64,000 nt of DNA from positions 1 through 64,000 of the forward strand of contig CAZKBQ010000018.1 of assembly GCA_964550855.1 (NCBI GenBank), given 5' to 3'. The notes under the pieces are model-generated. The model saw only the letters and a program-made list of their open reading frames with translations, ran no database searches and was not told the origin of the DNA. Positions 45,345 through 54,133 of this stretch are shown one piece after another; the stretch's first letter is position 1; every line of letters begins with the position of its first letter. Origin of the DNA: JAGOBP01 sp964550855 (GTDB taxonomy: Bacteria; Chloroflexota; Anaerolineae; Fen-1058). A program made the translations under genes and the position numbers.

Positions 45345-45521
45345 GCGCCCGGCCCGACATCGACCGTCACCCTCGCCCACGCGGTCACGGTGACGACCGT
45401 CAACCCGCAATTGATCAGCCACACCGCCGTCATCGCCAGAGAATCGATCGGGCTGTTGGAGCGCCGCGCAACGATCATCGTCAACGGGCACACAGCCTGC
45501 GGGCCGTCGATCAGGAAATGA
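45345..45521 (+). pseudogene. Relic of a DUF11 domain C-terminus
   Basis: In one plus-strand frame ending at TGA 45521 the phrases TVTLAHAVTVTTVNPQLISHTAVI and ERRATIIVNGHT (with an intervening stretch) follow the pattern of the last beta-strands of a DUF11/cell-surface repeat. The same pattern ends the intact gene just downstream (ATLSIPG..ATAWVIVDGH). It has no start or ribosome-binding site and ends without the usual LPL tail. It is probably what is left of an older paralogue. Confidence 0.4.
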
Positions 45522-45678
45522 TCGGCGGCATAGCGATAAAGTGCAGCCCGTTAGTCCCGGTTTTGTCTATGTTCAATGACAACCCCGTATCAATCCACCG
45601 AGTGGCCCTAATGTGCCATTGTCCAGCCGTCATGACGATGGCACAGTAGGGGACAGCCTGAAGTTGGCGGAGGCCAAG

Positions 45679-47484
45679 ATGCGCATCAAATATCTACTCA
45701 TACTTTTTGTCGGGCCGCTCATTGGCCTGATGGTTGCCTCGACGCTCCACCCCGCCGGCGCTACTCCGCAAGCTGCGCGCCCGCGCCGCGTAAATATCCC
45801 TTACTTTTCCGGCGCAGTGAACGAAAGCCAGTCGGCCATCTTCTGGTTCGGCGTGAACGAATGGTATCAACACATTCCCGGCCGCAACTACGTGGATGTG
45901 CGTATCGCCTATTCGCCGGCGGGCCTGTATTGGCGGGCGACGGGCATCGATTACTACCTGTGGTACAAGGCAAACGCGACGCCGGGCGACGATCTCACGC
46001 GCTACGATGCGCTGGCGCTCTACATCGATACCGGACACGATCGTGCCGCTTCACCCCAGCCCGATGATTACTTCTTCCTTGTCGGCCTGCACGGCGATAC
46101 CGGGCCTGATACGCCGCAGTACCGGCGGCAGGCGCGCGGCACCGGTTCCGGTTGGAACACAAGTTGGACTGGAACGTGGTCCGATTATTCCGGCTGGCAG
46201 TGGAGCGATAACGGGCCAAACGACAACAGCGGCAACATCGATTATGGCTGGGTCATGGGCGGCACGATCCCGTGGTCGACGTTTGGCCTATCGGGTCCGC
46301 CGGCTAATGGCACGGTCTGGGGCTTCGGCGTACTGCAATACGATCAAGATCAATCCATCGGCGCGCCGCTGCAAGAGACCTGGCCCGAGACATTCAGCCC
46401 CAATCAACCCAACACCTGGGGCGAATTGCATTTTGGCCCGGCGAGTTACACGCCGCAGCCGGCTGTGCCGCGCGGCAGCACCCTGATCCGTGCGGCCACC
46501 CCGCTCGATAACACGGTGGAAGATGCGTGGATGGGCGGTGGCGGCTGGTGCCAGGCCGGGCACGAAGGACACAGCGAAGACAATCACGGCAACGACGAGC
46601 AGCTGTTTGTCGGCTCCGAGATTCAGCCCACGCATTTTCCCTGCTACAATAAATCGTACCTGCGCTTCTCATTGGCGAGCGTGCCCGCGAACAAAGTCAT
46701 CATCTCCGCCACGCTCACGCTGCACCACTGGGGCAACGCCAATCCCGACATGCACACCGATTCCTACGTGTGGCTCTTCAGCGTGACCGATCCGTGGAAT
46801 GAGCTGACCATTCACTGGAATAATGCACCGCTGGCTCAGGAGAATTTCTCCATGCAGCGCATTCCGCAAGTGTCGGTCTTTCCGGGCTGGCCGGGCATCC
46901 CCTACACCTGGGAGGCGACGCAAGCCGTCGCCGAAGCGTATGCCAGCGGGCAGCCGGTGAGCTTCGCGATCTACGATTCGACCACCGGCCAGGACTCGAG
47001 CAAATACTTCACCGCCTCCGAATCCGGCCTCTACGACGATCCCTCGTACTGGAATTGGAATATCGCGAGCCGCCCTCGCCTTGATATTGTGTGGGGTGAC
47101 GCCGTAGCGACCTTGAACAAGCGCGCCGCGCCAACCAGCGTGGCGCAGGCCGATCGGATCACCTATACCCTCAGCCTGCTCGGCGCCGGGCAAACGCTGG
47201 CGCTCACCGATACATTGCCTGCGGCGTTGAGTCATCCCTCGACGCTGACGGCGACGTTCGGAACGCCGCAATACAACACCGCGACGCGACAACTCACCTG
47301 GAGCGCCGCGCCCGCCGTCGGCCAGCCTGTAACGATCACGTATGCCGTAACCGCCACCGCACACGGCCCGCTGGCGATCGGCAACACGGCGACGCTCAGC
47401 ATTCCCGGCAGTCCACCGAGCACCGCCACAGCCTGGGTCATCGTGGACGGCCATGCAATGTGGCTGCCGTTGATCAGATGGTAA
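45679..47484 (+). CDS. Secreted multidomain protein: CBM9-like, DNRLRE and DUF11 domains (601 aa)
   Basis: The start is ATG 45679 with GGAGG at 5 nt. A signal peptide (MRIKYLLILFVGPLIGLMVA) precedes a CBM9-like beta-sandwich (residues about 35-270, Trp/Tyr-rich). A DNRLRE-type module (about 280-475: KSYLRFSLASVP, ATLTLHHW, WNELTIHWNNAP, DIVWGD) and a DUF11-like domain (about 480-590) follow. It ends MWLPLIRW, a tail common on Chloroflexota exoproteins. It is probably an extracellular carbohydrate-binding or adhesive protein; no catalytic motif is seen. Confidence 0.75.
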   Translation: MRIKYLLILFVGPLIGLMVASTLHPAGATPQAARPRRVNIPYFSGAVNESQSAIFWFGVNEWYQHIPGRNYVDVRIAYSPAGLYWRATGIDYYLWYKANATPGDDLTRYDALALYIDTGHDRAASPQPDDYFFLVGLHGDTGPDTPQYRRQARGTGSGWNTSWTGTWSDYSGWQWSDNGPNDNSGNIDYGWVMGGTIPWSTFGLSGPPANGTVWGFGVLQYDQDQSIGAPLQETWPETFSPNQPNTWGELHFGPASYTPQPAVPRGSTLIRAATPLDNTVEDAWMGGGGWCQAGHEGHSEDNHGNDEQLFVGSEIQPTHFPCYNKSYLRFSLASVPANKVIISATLTLHHWGNANPDMHTDSYVWLFSVTDPWNELTIHWNNAPLAQENFSMQRIPQVSVFPGWPGIPYTWEATQAVAEAYASGQPVSFAIYDSTTGQDSSKYFTASESGLYDDPSYWNWNIASRPRLDIVWGDAVATLNKRAAPTSVAQADRITYTLSLLGAGQTLALTDTLPAALSHPSTLTATFGTPQYNTATRQLTWSAAPAVGQPVTITYAVTATAHGPLAIGNTATLSIPGSPPSTATAWVIVDGHAMWLPLIRW

Positions 47485-47495
47485 GCGGTGATTGG

Positions 47496-47538
47496 CGCGG
47501 ACATCGACGGCGAGCGGGCATGCTGACTTGGGCCGCGC
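47496..47538 (+). repeat. Copy of the DUF2264 gene 3' end
   Basis: A non-coding near-copy of 40035-40077, lying 11 bp after the secreted-protein stop. It shares GACATCGACGGCGAGCGGGC, TGA and GGGCCGCGC with the original. Confidence 0.55.
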
Positions 47539-47555
47539 ACATCGCAATCAAACGG

Positions 47556-47584
47556 GAAGAGGGCCGCGCATCGCAGCCCTCTTC
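47556..47584. terminator. Terminator-like hairpin with a conserved loop
   Basis: A 9-bp stem GAAGAGGGC/GCCCTCTTC with loop CGCGCATCGCA lies between convergent genes. The inner part AGGGCCGC.CATCGCAGCCCT is almost identical to the hairpin at 56601-56637, so this may be a reused terminator cassette. No T-run follows. Confidence 0.5.
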
Positions 47585-47610
47585 TCAATGACCAGCTTCA
47601 GCCTTTGCGC

Positions 47611-48072
47611 CTACGCTGCCGGCTGTTTCCGCACGTACTCCCCCAGATTCTGCAACTCCTGCCGGTAGATGCGACGCATCACGGGCGGATTGAAGATTCG
47701 CTCCAGCCAGCCCGTCGGGCCGGGGCTGAGCGCCGCGTCGGTGGCGATGGTCACCCGCGAGCGACTGCCGCCGTCGAGCGGATCGATCGTGAAAGTGGTG
47801 CGCACACCCGCCGCCTCATCCACTTCCTTCAGCACGCGGCCCGGCTCCGGCTCGCTGATGGTCTGGCGATACCCAAACGCCTTGCCCATCACTTCCATCT
47901 TCACCCGCACGATCGTGCCGGCGCCCCGCCCGCCTTCTTCCACCACCACGTCCTTGAAGTACGACTTCGGCAGGATGGCGGGATGGCTCACGCGATAATC
48001 CGCCAGGATCGCGTAAATCTTATCGGGGCGCGCCTCGATCACTTCGGACACTTCAACGTGTATCTGGCTCAT
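47611..48072 (-). CDS. SRPBCC family protein (polyketide cyclase/START-like)
   Basis: 153 residues beginning MSQIHVEVSEVIEARPDKIYAIL. That is the SRPBCC opening strand and helix, followed by alternating strands (GAGTIVRVKMEVMGK, TTFTIDPLDGGSRSRVTIAT) and a long C-terminal helix. The fold binds hydrophobic ligands; the ligand is unknown. AAGGAG lies before ATG 48072. It is downstream of the RHS gene, separated by a hairpin. Confidence 0.82.
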   Translation of the reverse strand: MSQIHVEVSEVIEARPDKIYAILADYRVSHPAILPKSYFKDVVVEEGGRGAGTIVRVKMEVMGKAFGYRQTISEPEPGRVLKEVDEAAGVRTTFTIDPLDGGSRSRVTIATDAALSPGPTGWLERIFNPPVMRRIYRQELQNLGEYVRKQPAA

Positions 48073-48106
48073 CTCGAATCTCCTTCTTTCTCGCCGCATT
48101 GTCGAA

Positions 48107-48154
48107 CCCTCTCCTGAGCGAGAGGCCATTTCCCCGATTCAGCTCAGGAGAGGG
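48107..48154. terminator. Inverted repeat after the RHS gene
   Basis: Arms CCCTCTCCTGAGC (48107-48119) and GCTCAGGAGAGGG (48142-48154) pair perfectly over 13 bp with a 22-nt loop, 25 bp after the RHS stop on the minus strand. Likely a terminator or a dispersed CCCTCTCC-type repeat. Confidence 0.5.
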
Positions 48155-48178
48155 ACTTGCTTTGCTTCGATCAGCTGC

Positions 48179-51100
48179 CTACCACTTGCCCTGCGTGCAG
48201 ACCTTGCCGTACAGCTTGGCCTGCGCCGAGACTTTGCCGTTGCGCAGCAGCCACTCCGGCCCGCCACTGATGGTGGGCTGCAATCCTCCCTTGCTGGGAT
48301 CAAACGTGATCGGCCCGAGTTCGCCCATGGGTGTGGCAACCAAGCCGCAGTCGTCGAACTTGATGTTCAAGCCCACGCCGCCGACGCCGCCAAACACCGC
48401 CTTGCCTTCCACGCCGATCTCGGAACCGGGCGGCTCCAGTCCGCCGTTGTCCACGCCCACGTTCACGCCCACGCCAAAACCCACCTCGCCGCAGAATGAT
48501 GCACCCTCGGACGTGATGCAGGTCTGCACGCCGCCGCCGATGCCAGCGTAAGCCGAGACGCCGATGCAGAACAGCCCCAGCGGGTCGCGCAGATTGATCG
48601 GGTCATTGCCAACATACACGTACAGGTTGGCCTGCTGCCCGCCGAAGAAGATCGGATCGCGCGCCGTCCAGCGGCCCGCTGCCGGATCGTAATCGCGGAA
48701 GCCGAAGCGCACTAGGCCGGTGGCCGCATCGCTCAGGCCGCCCGCAAAACCGATCGGCAGATCGAAGCCCGGCGCGCTGTCGTTGACGACGTTGCCGAAG
48801 CTGTCATACTCGATCGCTTTCACCACCTGCCCGGCCGCATCGGCCACTACGCGCGGCGAACCCACTTGATCGGTGGCGATGGTATAGCGCGCCCCGTTGC
48901 GATCCATCGCAAAGATCAGCCCATTGTCGTCATAGTAAAACACGCTGAGCTGACCGCCCGGGCTGCGCACCGCCGATAGCTGGAACGGATTGTTCGGATT
49001 GCCATACAGATACTGCGTCGTCCCGTTCACATCCGATCGGCCCACGCGGCGATTGAGCGCATCGTACGCATACGTGATCGTCTGCGCGCCCACCGTCGCG
49101 CTGATCAGCTCGCCGCGCGCGCTGTAGCGGAACGTATCGCTGCCGCGCTGCCGCAGGTAGCCGTCCACGTCGAATTGATAACTCACGCCGCCCAACGCCG
49201 TCAAGCGATCTTGCGTGTCATACGTCGCCGTGATGATCGGCCCGGCGTTGAGCTGCTTCGACAACCGGTTGCCGTTGAGGTCATAGGTGTATGCCTCGCT
49301 GACCGCGCCGTCGCGCGCCACCTGTATCAGCCGTCCATCGGCGTCATACGTGTACGTGAAAACGTGCGTGCTGCCCGCCGTCTCGGTCTTGCTTGAGATG
49401 CGGCCGACGTTATCGTAGCTCAGCTGCATCTGATAGACCGGCTGACCCGCCGCCGTGTGCGTGCGGCTGATCACGCGCGCCAGTGTGTCATAGGCCAGCG
49501 TCGTCGTCAGCACGTTGTCGCGCAGCAGGCTGGCCGTGCGGCCGGGGCCGTTGCGCGTGATGGTGTACGGGCCATAGCTCGTCAACAGGCCATCGGCGTC
49601 GTAGCCCAGCGTCAGCGTGACGTTATCCAACTGCCAGCCCGTCAGCAGGAAGCGATTGTTGTACGTGTAGGTGAACACACCCTGCGCCGCGCCCGACCAC
49701 GCCGCGCCCGTGACGAAGCTGCCCTGATAGCTCAGTCCGATCGACTGCGCGGGGCCGCTGGTCGGGGTGCGCGTCAACGTCGTCGCCCGATCGGTTGGAT
49801 CGGCATAGCCGAATTGAATGGCCGCTTCGGGATAAGTGTAACCACTAACACGCCCGCTGCTGTCGTAGCTGCGCGTCACCGCGCGGCCGCCCGGCAGCGT
49901 GGCGCCCGCCAGTGAGTGATCCGCGTTGTGCGCGAACAGATATGCGGCGTTGCCCGGCGGCGTGTAGCCGGCAGCCTGATTGAGCGCGTCGTAGCCCAGC
50001 AGATGCGTTGAGCCATCGGGCATGACGATGTGCGTGCGGTTGCCGCTGCCGTCGTAGTCAAAGCCCAGCGTGCGGCTGCTGGGCAGCGTCACGGTGATCA
50101 AGCGCCCGACGTTGTCGTAAGCGTAAACGATCTGATCACCGGAAGCCGCCGTGCGCGCGCTCAACTGCTGCGCGGTGTCATACGCATAGCTCCAGCGTTG
50201 ATTGCCCTGCGCCGATTGGCTGAGCTGGCCCGACGCGTTGTACGTGTAGGTGATGGGTGCCTGTCCCGGCGCCAGCGTCGTGCTGACGACGCGCCCCCAC
50301 AGGTCGAGCTGCGCCACGCTGCGTTGACCGGCGGGCGTCGTCGTGGTGATCAGGCGATTGGCCGTCGTGAACGTGATGACTGTCGTCGCGCCGTTCTTGC
50401 CCAGCCGATCGACCACGCGCTGCACGCTGAACGGATCATCGGGGATGCCCAGTATCACCGCGCGCGAGTAAGTCTGCGTCGCCGTGATGCCGCCCGGCAG
50501 CGTCAGCGTCACCGTCTGCGGCAGCGAAGCCAGCATCCCCCAGCGCGGATCGGGCATCTCGATGCGCTCGATGGTGGACCCATCCGCGAACAGCGTCAAC
50601 TGTGAACCGTCGGGCCGCAGATATGATTCGGTGCGCGCGCCGCTTGGTTCGGTCCGCGCGCGCAGCACCGTGCCGTTGCCCGCGTCGCGCACTTCGTACG
50701 TGGTGGTGCGGCTCAACGGCGATTGCACGTCCACCCGGTAGCCGTCGGCCAATTTCGTGCGCGTGAGCGTCGTCACGCCCTGCGCCGCGTTTTCGTCGCG
50801 GATCAGATAGCCGTCGGCGTCGTAGGTAAACTTCGATACGCCGCCGCGCGGATCGATCAGCTGCGTCAGCAGACCGGTCGAAGTGGTGGTCAACGTGATC
50901 GCCTGCCCGCTGTCGTAAGACACCGAGGAGAGATAGCCGTTGGCGTCGAGCGCCAGGTGCGTGGTCTGGCCGCCGGGCGCAACGATGCCGATCGGGTGGC
51001 CGTTGCCGTCGCGCTGGATCGTCGTCGTATTGCTGAAGGCATCGGCGATCGTGATCAATCGTCCGCTCGCGTCGTAACCAAATTGCAGCTGCAGCGTGCC

Positions 51101-54058
51101 CGTGATCGGATCGACGGTGCGCAGATGCCGCCCGGTGAGGTCGAAGACGTAAGCTTCCGAGCCGTCTTCGGCGGGCACGACGATTTCAGCGGGATTCAGG
51201 CCCGTGACTTTGGGCGGCGCGGCGCGGCGGATGCGGAAGTTGCCCGTATCGGCGATGTACACACTGCCATCGGGCGCCACGGCCACGCTGTTGGGCAGCG
51301 TCAACGAGGTGCGCCGGCCCGGCAACCCGTCGCCGTTGTAACCGTTCATGCCCGCCACGCCGATACCCGCCAGGGTCGCGATGTCACCGTCGGTGCCCAC
51401 CACGCGGATGCGTGAGTTGACCTGATCGGTGATGTACAACCGTCCCAGCCTATCCACTGCCAGGCCCATGGGGCGGCTGAGCTGTGCCACCGTGGCGGGG
51501 CCGCCGTCGCCGCTGAAGCCACTGGTGCCGTTGCCCGCCACCGTGTTGATGATGCCGTCCGGCCCGATGCGGCGCACGGTGTTCATGAAGAAGTCGGAGA
51601 AGTAGAGGCTGCCGTCCGGCCCGACGGCAATGCCGTGCGCTGCATTGATGCGCGCCTGACTGGCCGGCAGCCCATCGTCGTTGCTGAAACCGGCTTGCAT
51701 CCCCGTCCCCGCGATGGTCGTGATCAGGCCGTCGGGGCTGACGCGCCGGACGCGGAACTGGCTTTCCTGCGCGATGTACAAGCTGCCGTCCGGTCCCACC
51801 GCGATGGCCGCGGGCGACCAGAGATTGGCCGAGGTCGCTGGAATGTTGTCGCCGTTGTAAGCCGTGGCGCCTGTGCCCGCCACGGTGGTGATGATGCCGT
51901 TGGCATCGATGCGGCGAATGCGGTGATTGCCGGTATCGGCGATGTACAGACTGCCATCCGGCCCCACTGCCACATCGCGCGGCAGGTTCAACTGCGCGCC
52001 CAACGCCGGGCGATTGTCGCCGTTGTAGCCGCCAAGCCCGGTGCCGGTCACGCGCGTGATGATGCCCGTCGTCGAGATTTGCCGCACCCAGCTGGCCGAC
52101 CGATCAACCACGTACCAGCTGCCGTCCGGAGCAAAGTCCACCGCGTATGGCGCGCCGAGCGCGGCCTGGGTGGCCGTAATGCCCTCACCGGTGAAGCCGG
52201 ACACGCCCGTGCCGGCCACCGTGTTGACCACAGCGCCCGCCGCATCGATGGCGCGCTGCTCGCCGGTGCCCATGTACAGCACGTCGCGATTGATGTCGTA
52301 CTTGTGATACGGGCTGAGGCTCCAGCCGCCCAGACCGAATTGCTGCGCGTTCAGGTTATACAACGTCACCCGGAATTCCTGCCGGATTTCCACTTCCTGC
52401 CGCGCGCGCACGGCCGTGAGCGCGTCGCCGAACAGGGCAAAGGCCACATTGTTCTGTGCGGGGGTGCGATAGACCGCTTGATACACGTACTTAAGCACCA
52501 CGGTGGCGACTTGCGTGCCCTGCACCACGTTGCCGTTCACGTCTTTGCCATCCCAGACAAAGGTGTAGCTCTGTCCGCTGGTGGCCGGGAACGATTTCTC
52601 GATCTTGCGCCCGGCGATCAGGATATCCACATCGATGCGCTTCACCTCGGGCGGCAACGTCACACCCTCACTCAAAGGGATCACAATCGTCCGATCGACC
52701 ACACGCCCCGGCACGCGATCGCTGGTGTAGTGGAGTTGAAAGGGTGTACCCGGCACAGGCAGCACTTCGCCCAGCACCTGATTCTGACACGCGATGATCG
52801 AGCCACGTCGGATACATGGGCGTGGGGTGGTTTCGGCGCGCGGCATCGACTGCCGGGGCGCAACCGCGCCCTCGGGCGGGCCGAACGGCCAGTTGCAGTC
52901 CCACGCGCTGAAGTGCGGAATGGGCACGCGCCACAGCGTCTGCCCGGCCTGATAGAGCGTCGCCAGGTTTTGTCGCTCGGCCAACGTGATGGTGAGGTCC
53001 ATCGTCGAAGTGACGACATCGCCGTTGTCGATCACACCGTCGCCGTCGGTGTCAAGATTCGCCGCGCCGCCGGTGATGCTGACGATCTTCACCACCCGAC
53101 CGTTCTCCGAGCCGATCCAGGCCGCCTTGTTCCGATCGTAATAGCCGGTGGGCACGGCCATACCGGTGTCAAAACCCAGGAAGTTTTCACTGTAATGAAT
53201 GAGCGGCTGACTGAAGCGCACTTCCGTGGCGCCGGCGGCCAGCGCTTCGTCCACGCTGTATTCCAGCGCATACGTGTAACCGCTGGCGGGCGGCAATTCG
53301 GCGGGCATGGCCTGCGGGCCGTTGGGCCCCACGGTGTACTCGGTGGCGCGCACGTTCAACGTCGTCAACGTCTGCGTCACGCCGCCGGGCAGCACCAGCT
53401 CGGCCTGCGTGCCGGCCGGAAAGAAGATGCGCGCCTGCCGCGTGCCGTCGTCGTCGGTCATCACGCTGCCCTGCGCCACCTGCATGCCGCCCGCGTTCAG
53501 ATCGATGGTCGTGACGTTCGCATCCAGCGTCAGCAATGCCACTTCGGGCAGCAGCGCGTAATCGCGCATCGCCGGCGTGATCTGGCGCTGCGCGGGCAAA
53601 TAACCAACCTTCTCGTAATTCACGGTCAGCAGTGTGCCGCCGTTGACGAGCAATTCAAACAACCCGTCGGCATCGGTCAGTGCCGCGCCATATTCGGGAT
53701 GCTGCTTGATGCTGACCGTCACGCCAGGCAAAGCTGCGCCATTGTGCGTACAGACCTTGCCGCGCAGCACGGCCGCTGTCTGCGGATCAATCATGGCGGT
53801 TGCCACCTGCAGCCAATCGGGTTGTGGCAGCCCCAACGGATTGCCGTCCGGCGCGGCGAGCGTCGCGCCGCTGCGCCGCATGAGTGGCAGGAACAGCTTG
53901 AACAAATTCGTCTCGGCCGCGGTGCAGATCGCGGCTGCGGACACAGCCGGCCTTGACGGCAGCGCATCGGTGCTCAGCCACGGCGCAAACAGCGTCGTGA
54001 CGATGAGGATGAGTGACAGCCCGAGCGAGAATGAGCGTGAATGGTGAGTCGAGTGCAT
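48179..54058 (-). CDS. Secreted NHL/RHS-repeat giant protein (1959 aa)
   Basis: A signal peptide (LGLSLILIVTTLFAPW) is followed by a tract with LFKLFLPLMRRS, a carboxypeptidase-regulatory-like beta domain (GKVCTHNGAALPGVTVSI) and a linker. Several NHL repeats follow at about 600-970 (GPDGSLYIADTGNHRIRRID and variants). The long RHS/YD-repeat shell (YDANG/YDLNGNRLSK types) ends in the RHS core signature FRDYDPAAGRWTARDPI, then NLRDPLGL. The last 110 residues are Gly-rich (YAGIGGGVQ, GVGVNVGVD) and do not resemble a known toxin. RHS shells encapsulate C-terminal cargo. ATG 54058 has GAGGAG upstream. No immunity gene is evident. Confidence 0.85.
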   Translation of the reverse strand: MHSTHHSRSFSLGLSLILIVTTLFAPWLSTDALPSRPAVSAAAICTAAETNLFKLFLPLMRRSGATLAAPDGNPLGLPQPDWLQVATAMIDPQTAAVLRGKVCTHNGAALPGVTVSIKQHPEYGAALTDADGLFELLVNGGTLLTVNYEKVGYLPAQRQITPAMRDYALLPEVALLTLDANVTTIDLNAGGMQVAQGSVMTDDDGTRQARIFFPAGTQAELVLPGGVTQTLTTLNVRATEYTVGPNGPQAMPAELPPASGYTYALEYSVDEALAAGATEVRFSQPLIHYSENFLGFDTGMAVPTGYYDRNKAAWIGSENGRVVKIVSITGGAANLDTDGDGVIDNGDVVTSTMDLTITLAERQNLATLYQAGQTLWRVPIPHFSAWDCNWPFGPPEGAVAPRQSMPRAETTPRPCIRRGSIIACQNQVLGEVLPVPGTPFQLHYTSDRVPGRVVDRTIVIPLSEGVTLPPEVKRIDVDILIAGRKIEKSFPATSGQSYTFVWDGKDVNGNVVQGTQVATVVLKYVYQAVYRTPAQNNVAFALFGDALTAVRARQEVEIRQEFRVTLYNLNAQQFGLGGWSLSPYHKYDINRDVLYMGTGEQRAIDAAGAVVNTVAGTGVSGFTGEGITATQAALGAPYAVDFAPDGSWYVVDRSASWVRQISTTGIITRVTGTGLGGYNGDNRPALGAQLNLPRDVAVGPDGSLYIADTGNHRIRRIDANGIITTVAGTGATAYNGDNIPATSANLWSPAAIAVGPDGSLYIAQESQFRVRRVSPDGLITTIAGTGMQAGFSNDDGLPASQARINAAHGIAVGPDGSLYFSDFFMNTVRRIGPDGIINTVAGNGTSGFSGDGGPATVAQLSRPMGLAVDRLGRLYITDQVNSRIRVVGTDGDIATLAGIGVAGMNGYNGDGLPGRRTSLTLPNSVAVAPDGSVYIADTGNFRIRRAAPPKVTGLNPAEIVVPAEDGSEAYVFDLTGRHLRTVDPITGTLQLQFGYDASGRLITIADAFSNTTTIQRDGNGHPIGIVAPGGQTTHLALDANGYLSSVSYDSGQAITLTTTSTGLLTQLIDPRGGVSKFTYDADGYLIRDENAAQGVTTLTRTKLADGYRVDVQSPLSRTTTYEVRDAGNGTVLRARTEPSGARTESYLRPDGSQLTLFADGSTIERIEMPDPRWGMLASLPQTVTLTLPGGITATQTYSRAVILGIPDDPFSVQRVVDRLGKNGATTVITFTTANRLITTTTPAGQRSVAQLDLWGRVVSTTLAPGQAPITYTYNASGQLSQSAQGNQRWSYAYDTAQQLSARTAASGDQIVYAYDNVGRLITVTLPSSRTLGFDYDGSGNRTHIVMPDGSTHLLGYDALNQAAGYTPPGNAAYLFAHNADHSLAGATLPGGRAVTRSYDSSGRVSGYTYPEAAIQFGYADPTDRATTLTRTPTSGPAQSIGLSYQGSFVTGAAWSGAAQGVFTYTYNNRFLLTGWQLDNVTLTLGYDADGLLTSYGPYTITRNGPGRTASLLRDNVLTTTLAYDTLARVISRTHTAAGQPVYQMQLSYDNVGRISSKTETAGSTHVFTYTYDADGRLIQVARDGAVSEAYTYDLNGNRLSKQLNAGPIITATYDTQDRLTALGGVSYQFDVDGYLRQRGSDTFRYSARGELISATVGAQTITYAYDALNRRVGRSDVNGTTQYLYGNPNNPFQLSAVRSPGGQLSVFYYDDNGLIFAMDRNGARYTIATDQVGSPRVVADAAGQVVKAIEYDSFGNVVNDSAPGFDLPIGFAGGLSDAATGLVRFGFRDYDPAAGRWTARDPIFFGGQQANLYVYVGNDPINLRDPLGLFCIGVSAYAGIGGGVQTCITSEGASFCGEVGFGVGVNVGVDNGGLEPPGSEIGVEGKAVFGGVGGVGLNIKFDDCGLVATPMGELGPITFDPSKGGLQPTISGGPEWLLRNGKVSAQAKLYGKVCTQGKW

Positions 54059-54133
54059 TAGGTAGTCTCCTCAAGATCAAGCTGGCGACCCACCGCCCGG
54101 TCGGGCAGCGGGTCGGGAACAGACCGCGATCGA

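Larger units (their letters stand above)
45159..45678. other. Divergent intergenic region with palindromes and a DUF11 relic
   Basis: 520 bp between the macroglobulin (-) and the secreted DUF11 protein (+). It holds three GA-centred palindromes (45242-45333) and a degraded DUF11 C-terminus (45345-45521), both listed separately. No clear promoter was found for either flanking gene. Confidence 0.5.

Noticed and set aside
48179..48600. RHS C-terminus as a polymorphic toxin with the SRPBCC gene as immunity
   Set aside because: The tail is Gly-rich with no nuclease or deaminase motif, and a 13-bp hairpin separates the SRPBCC gene, which has its own good start.
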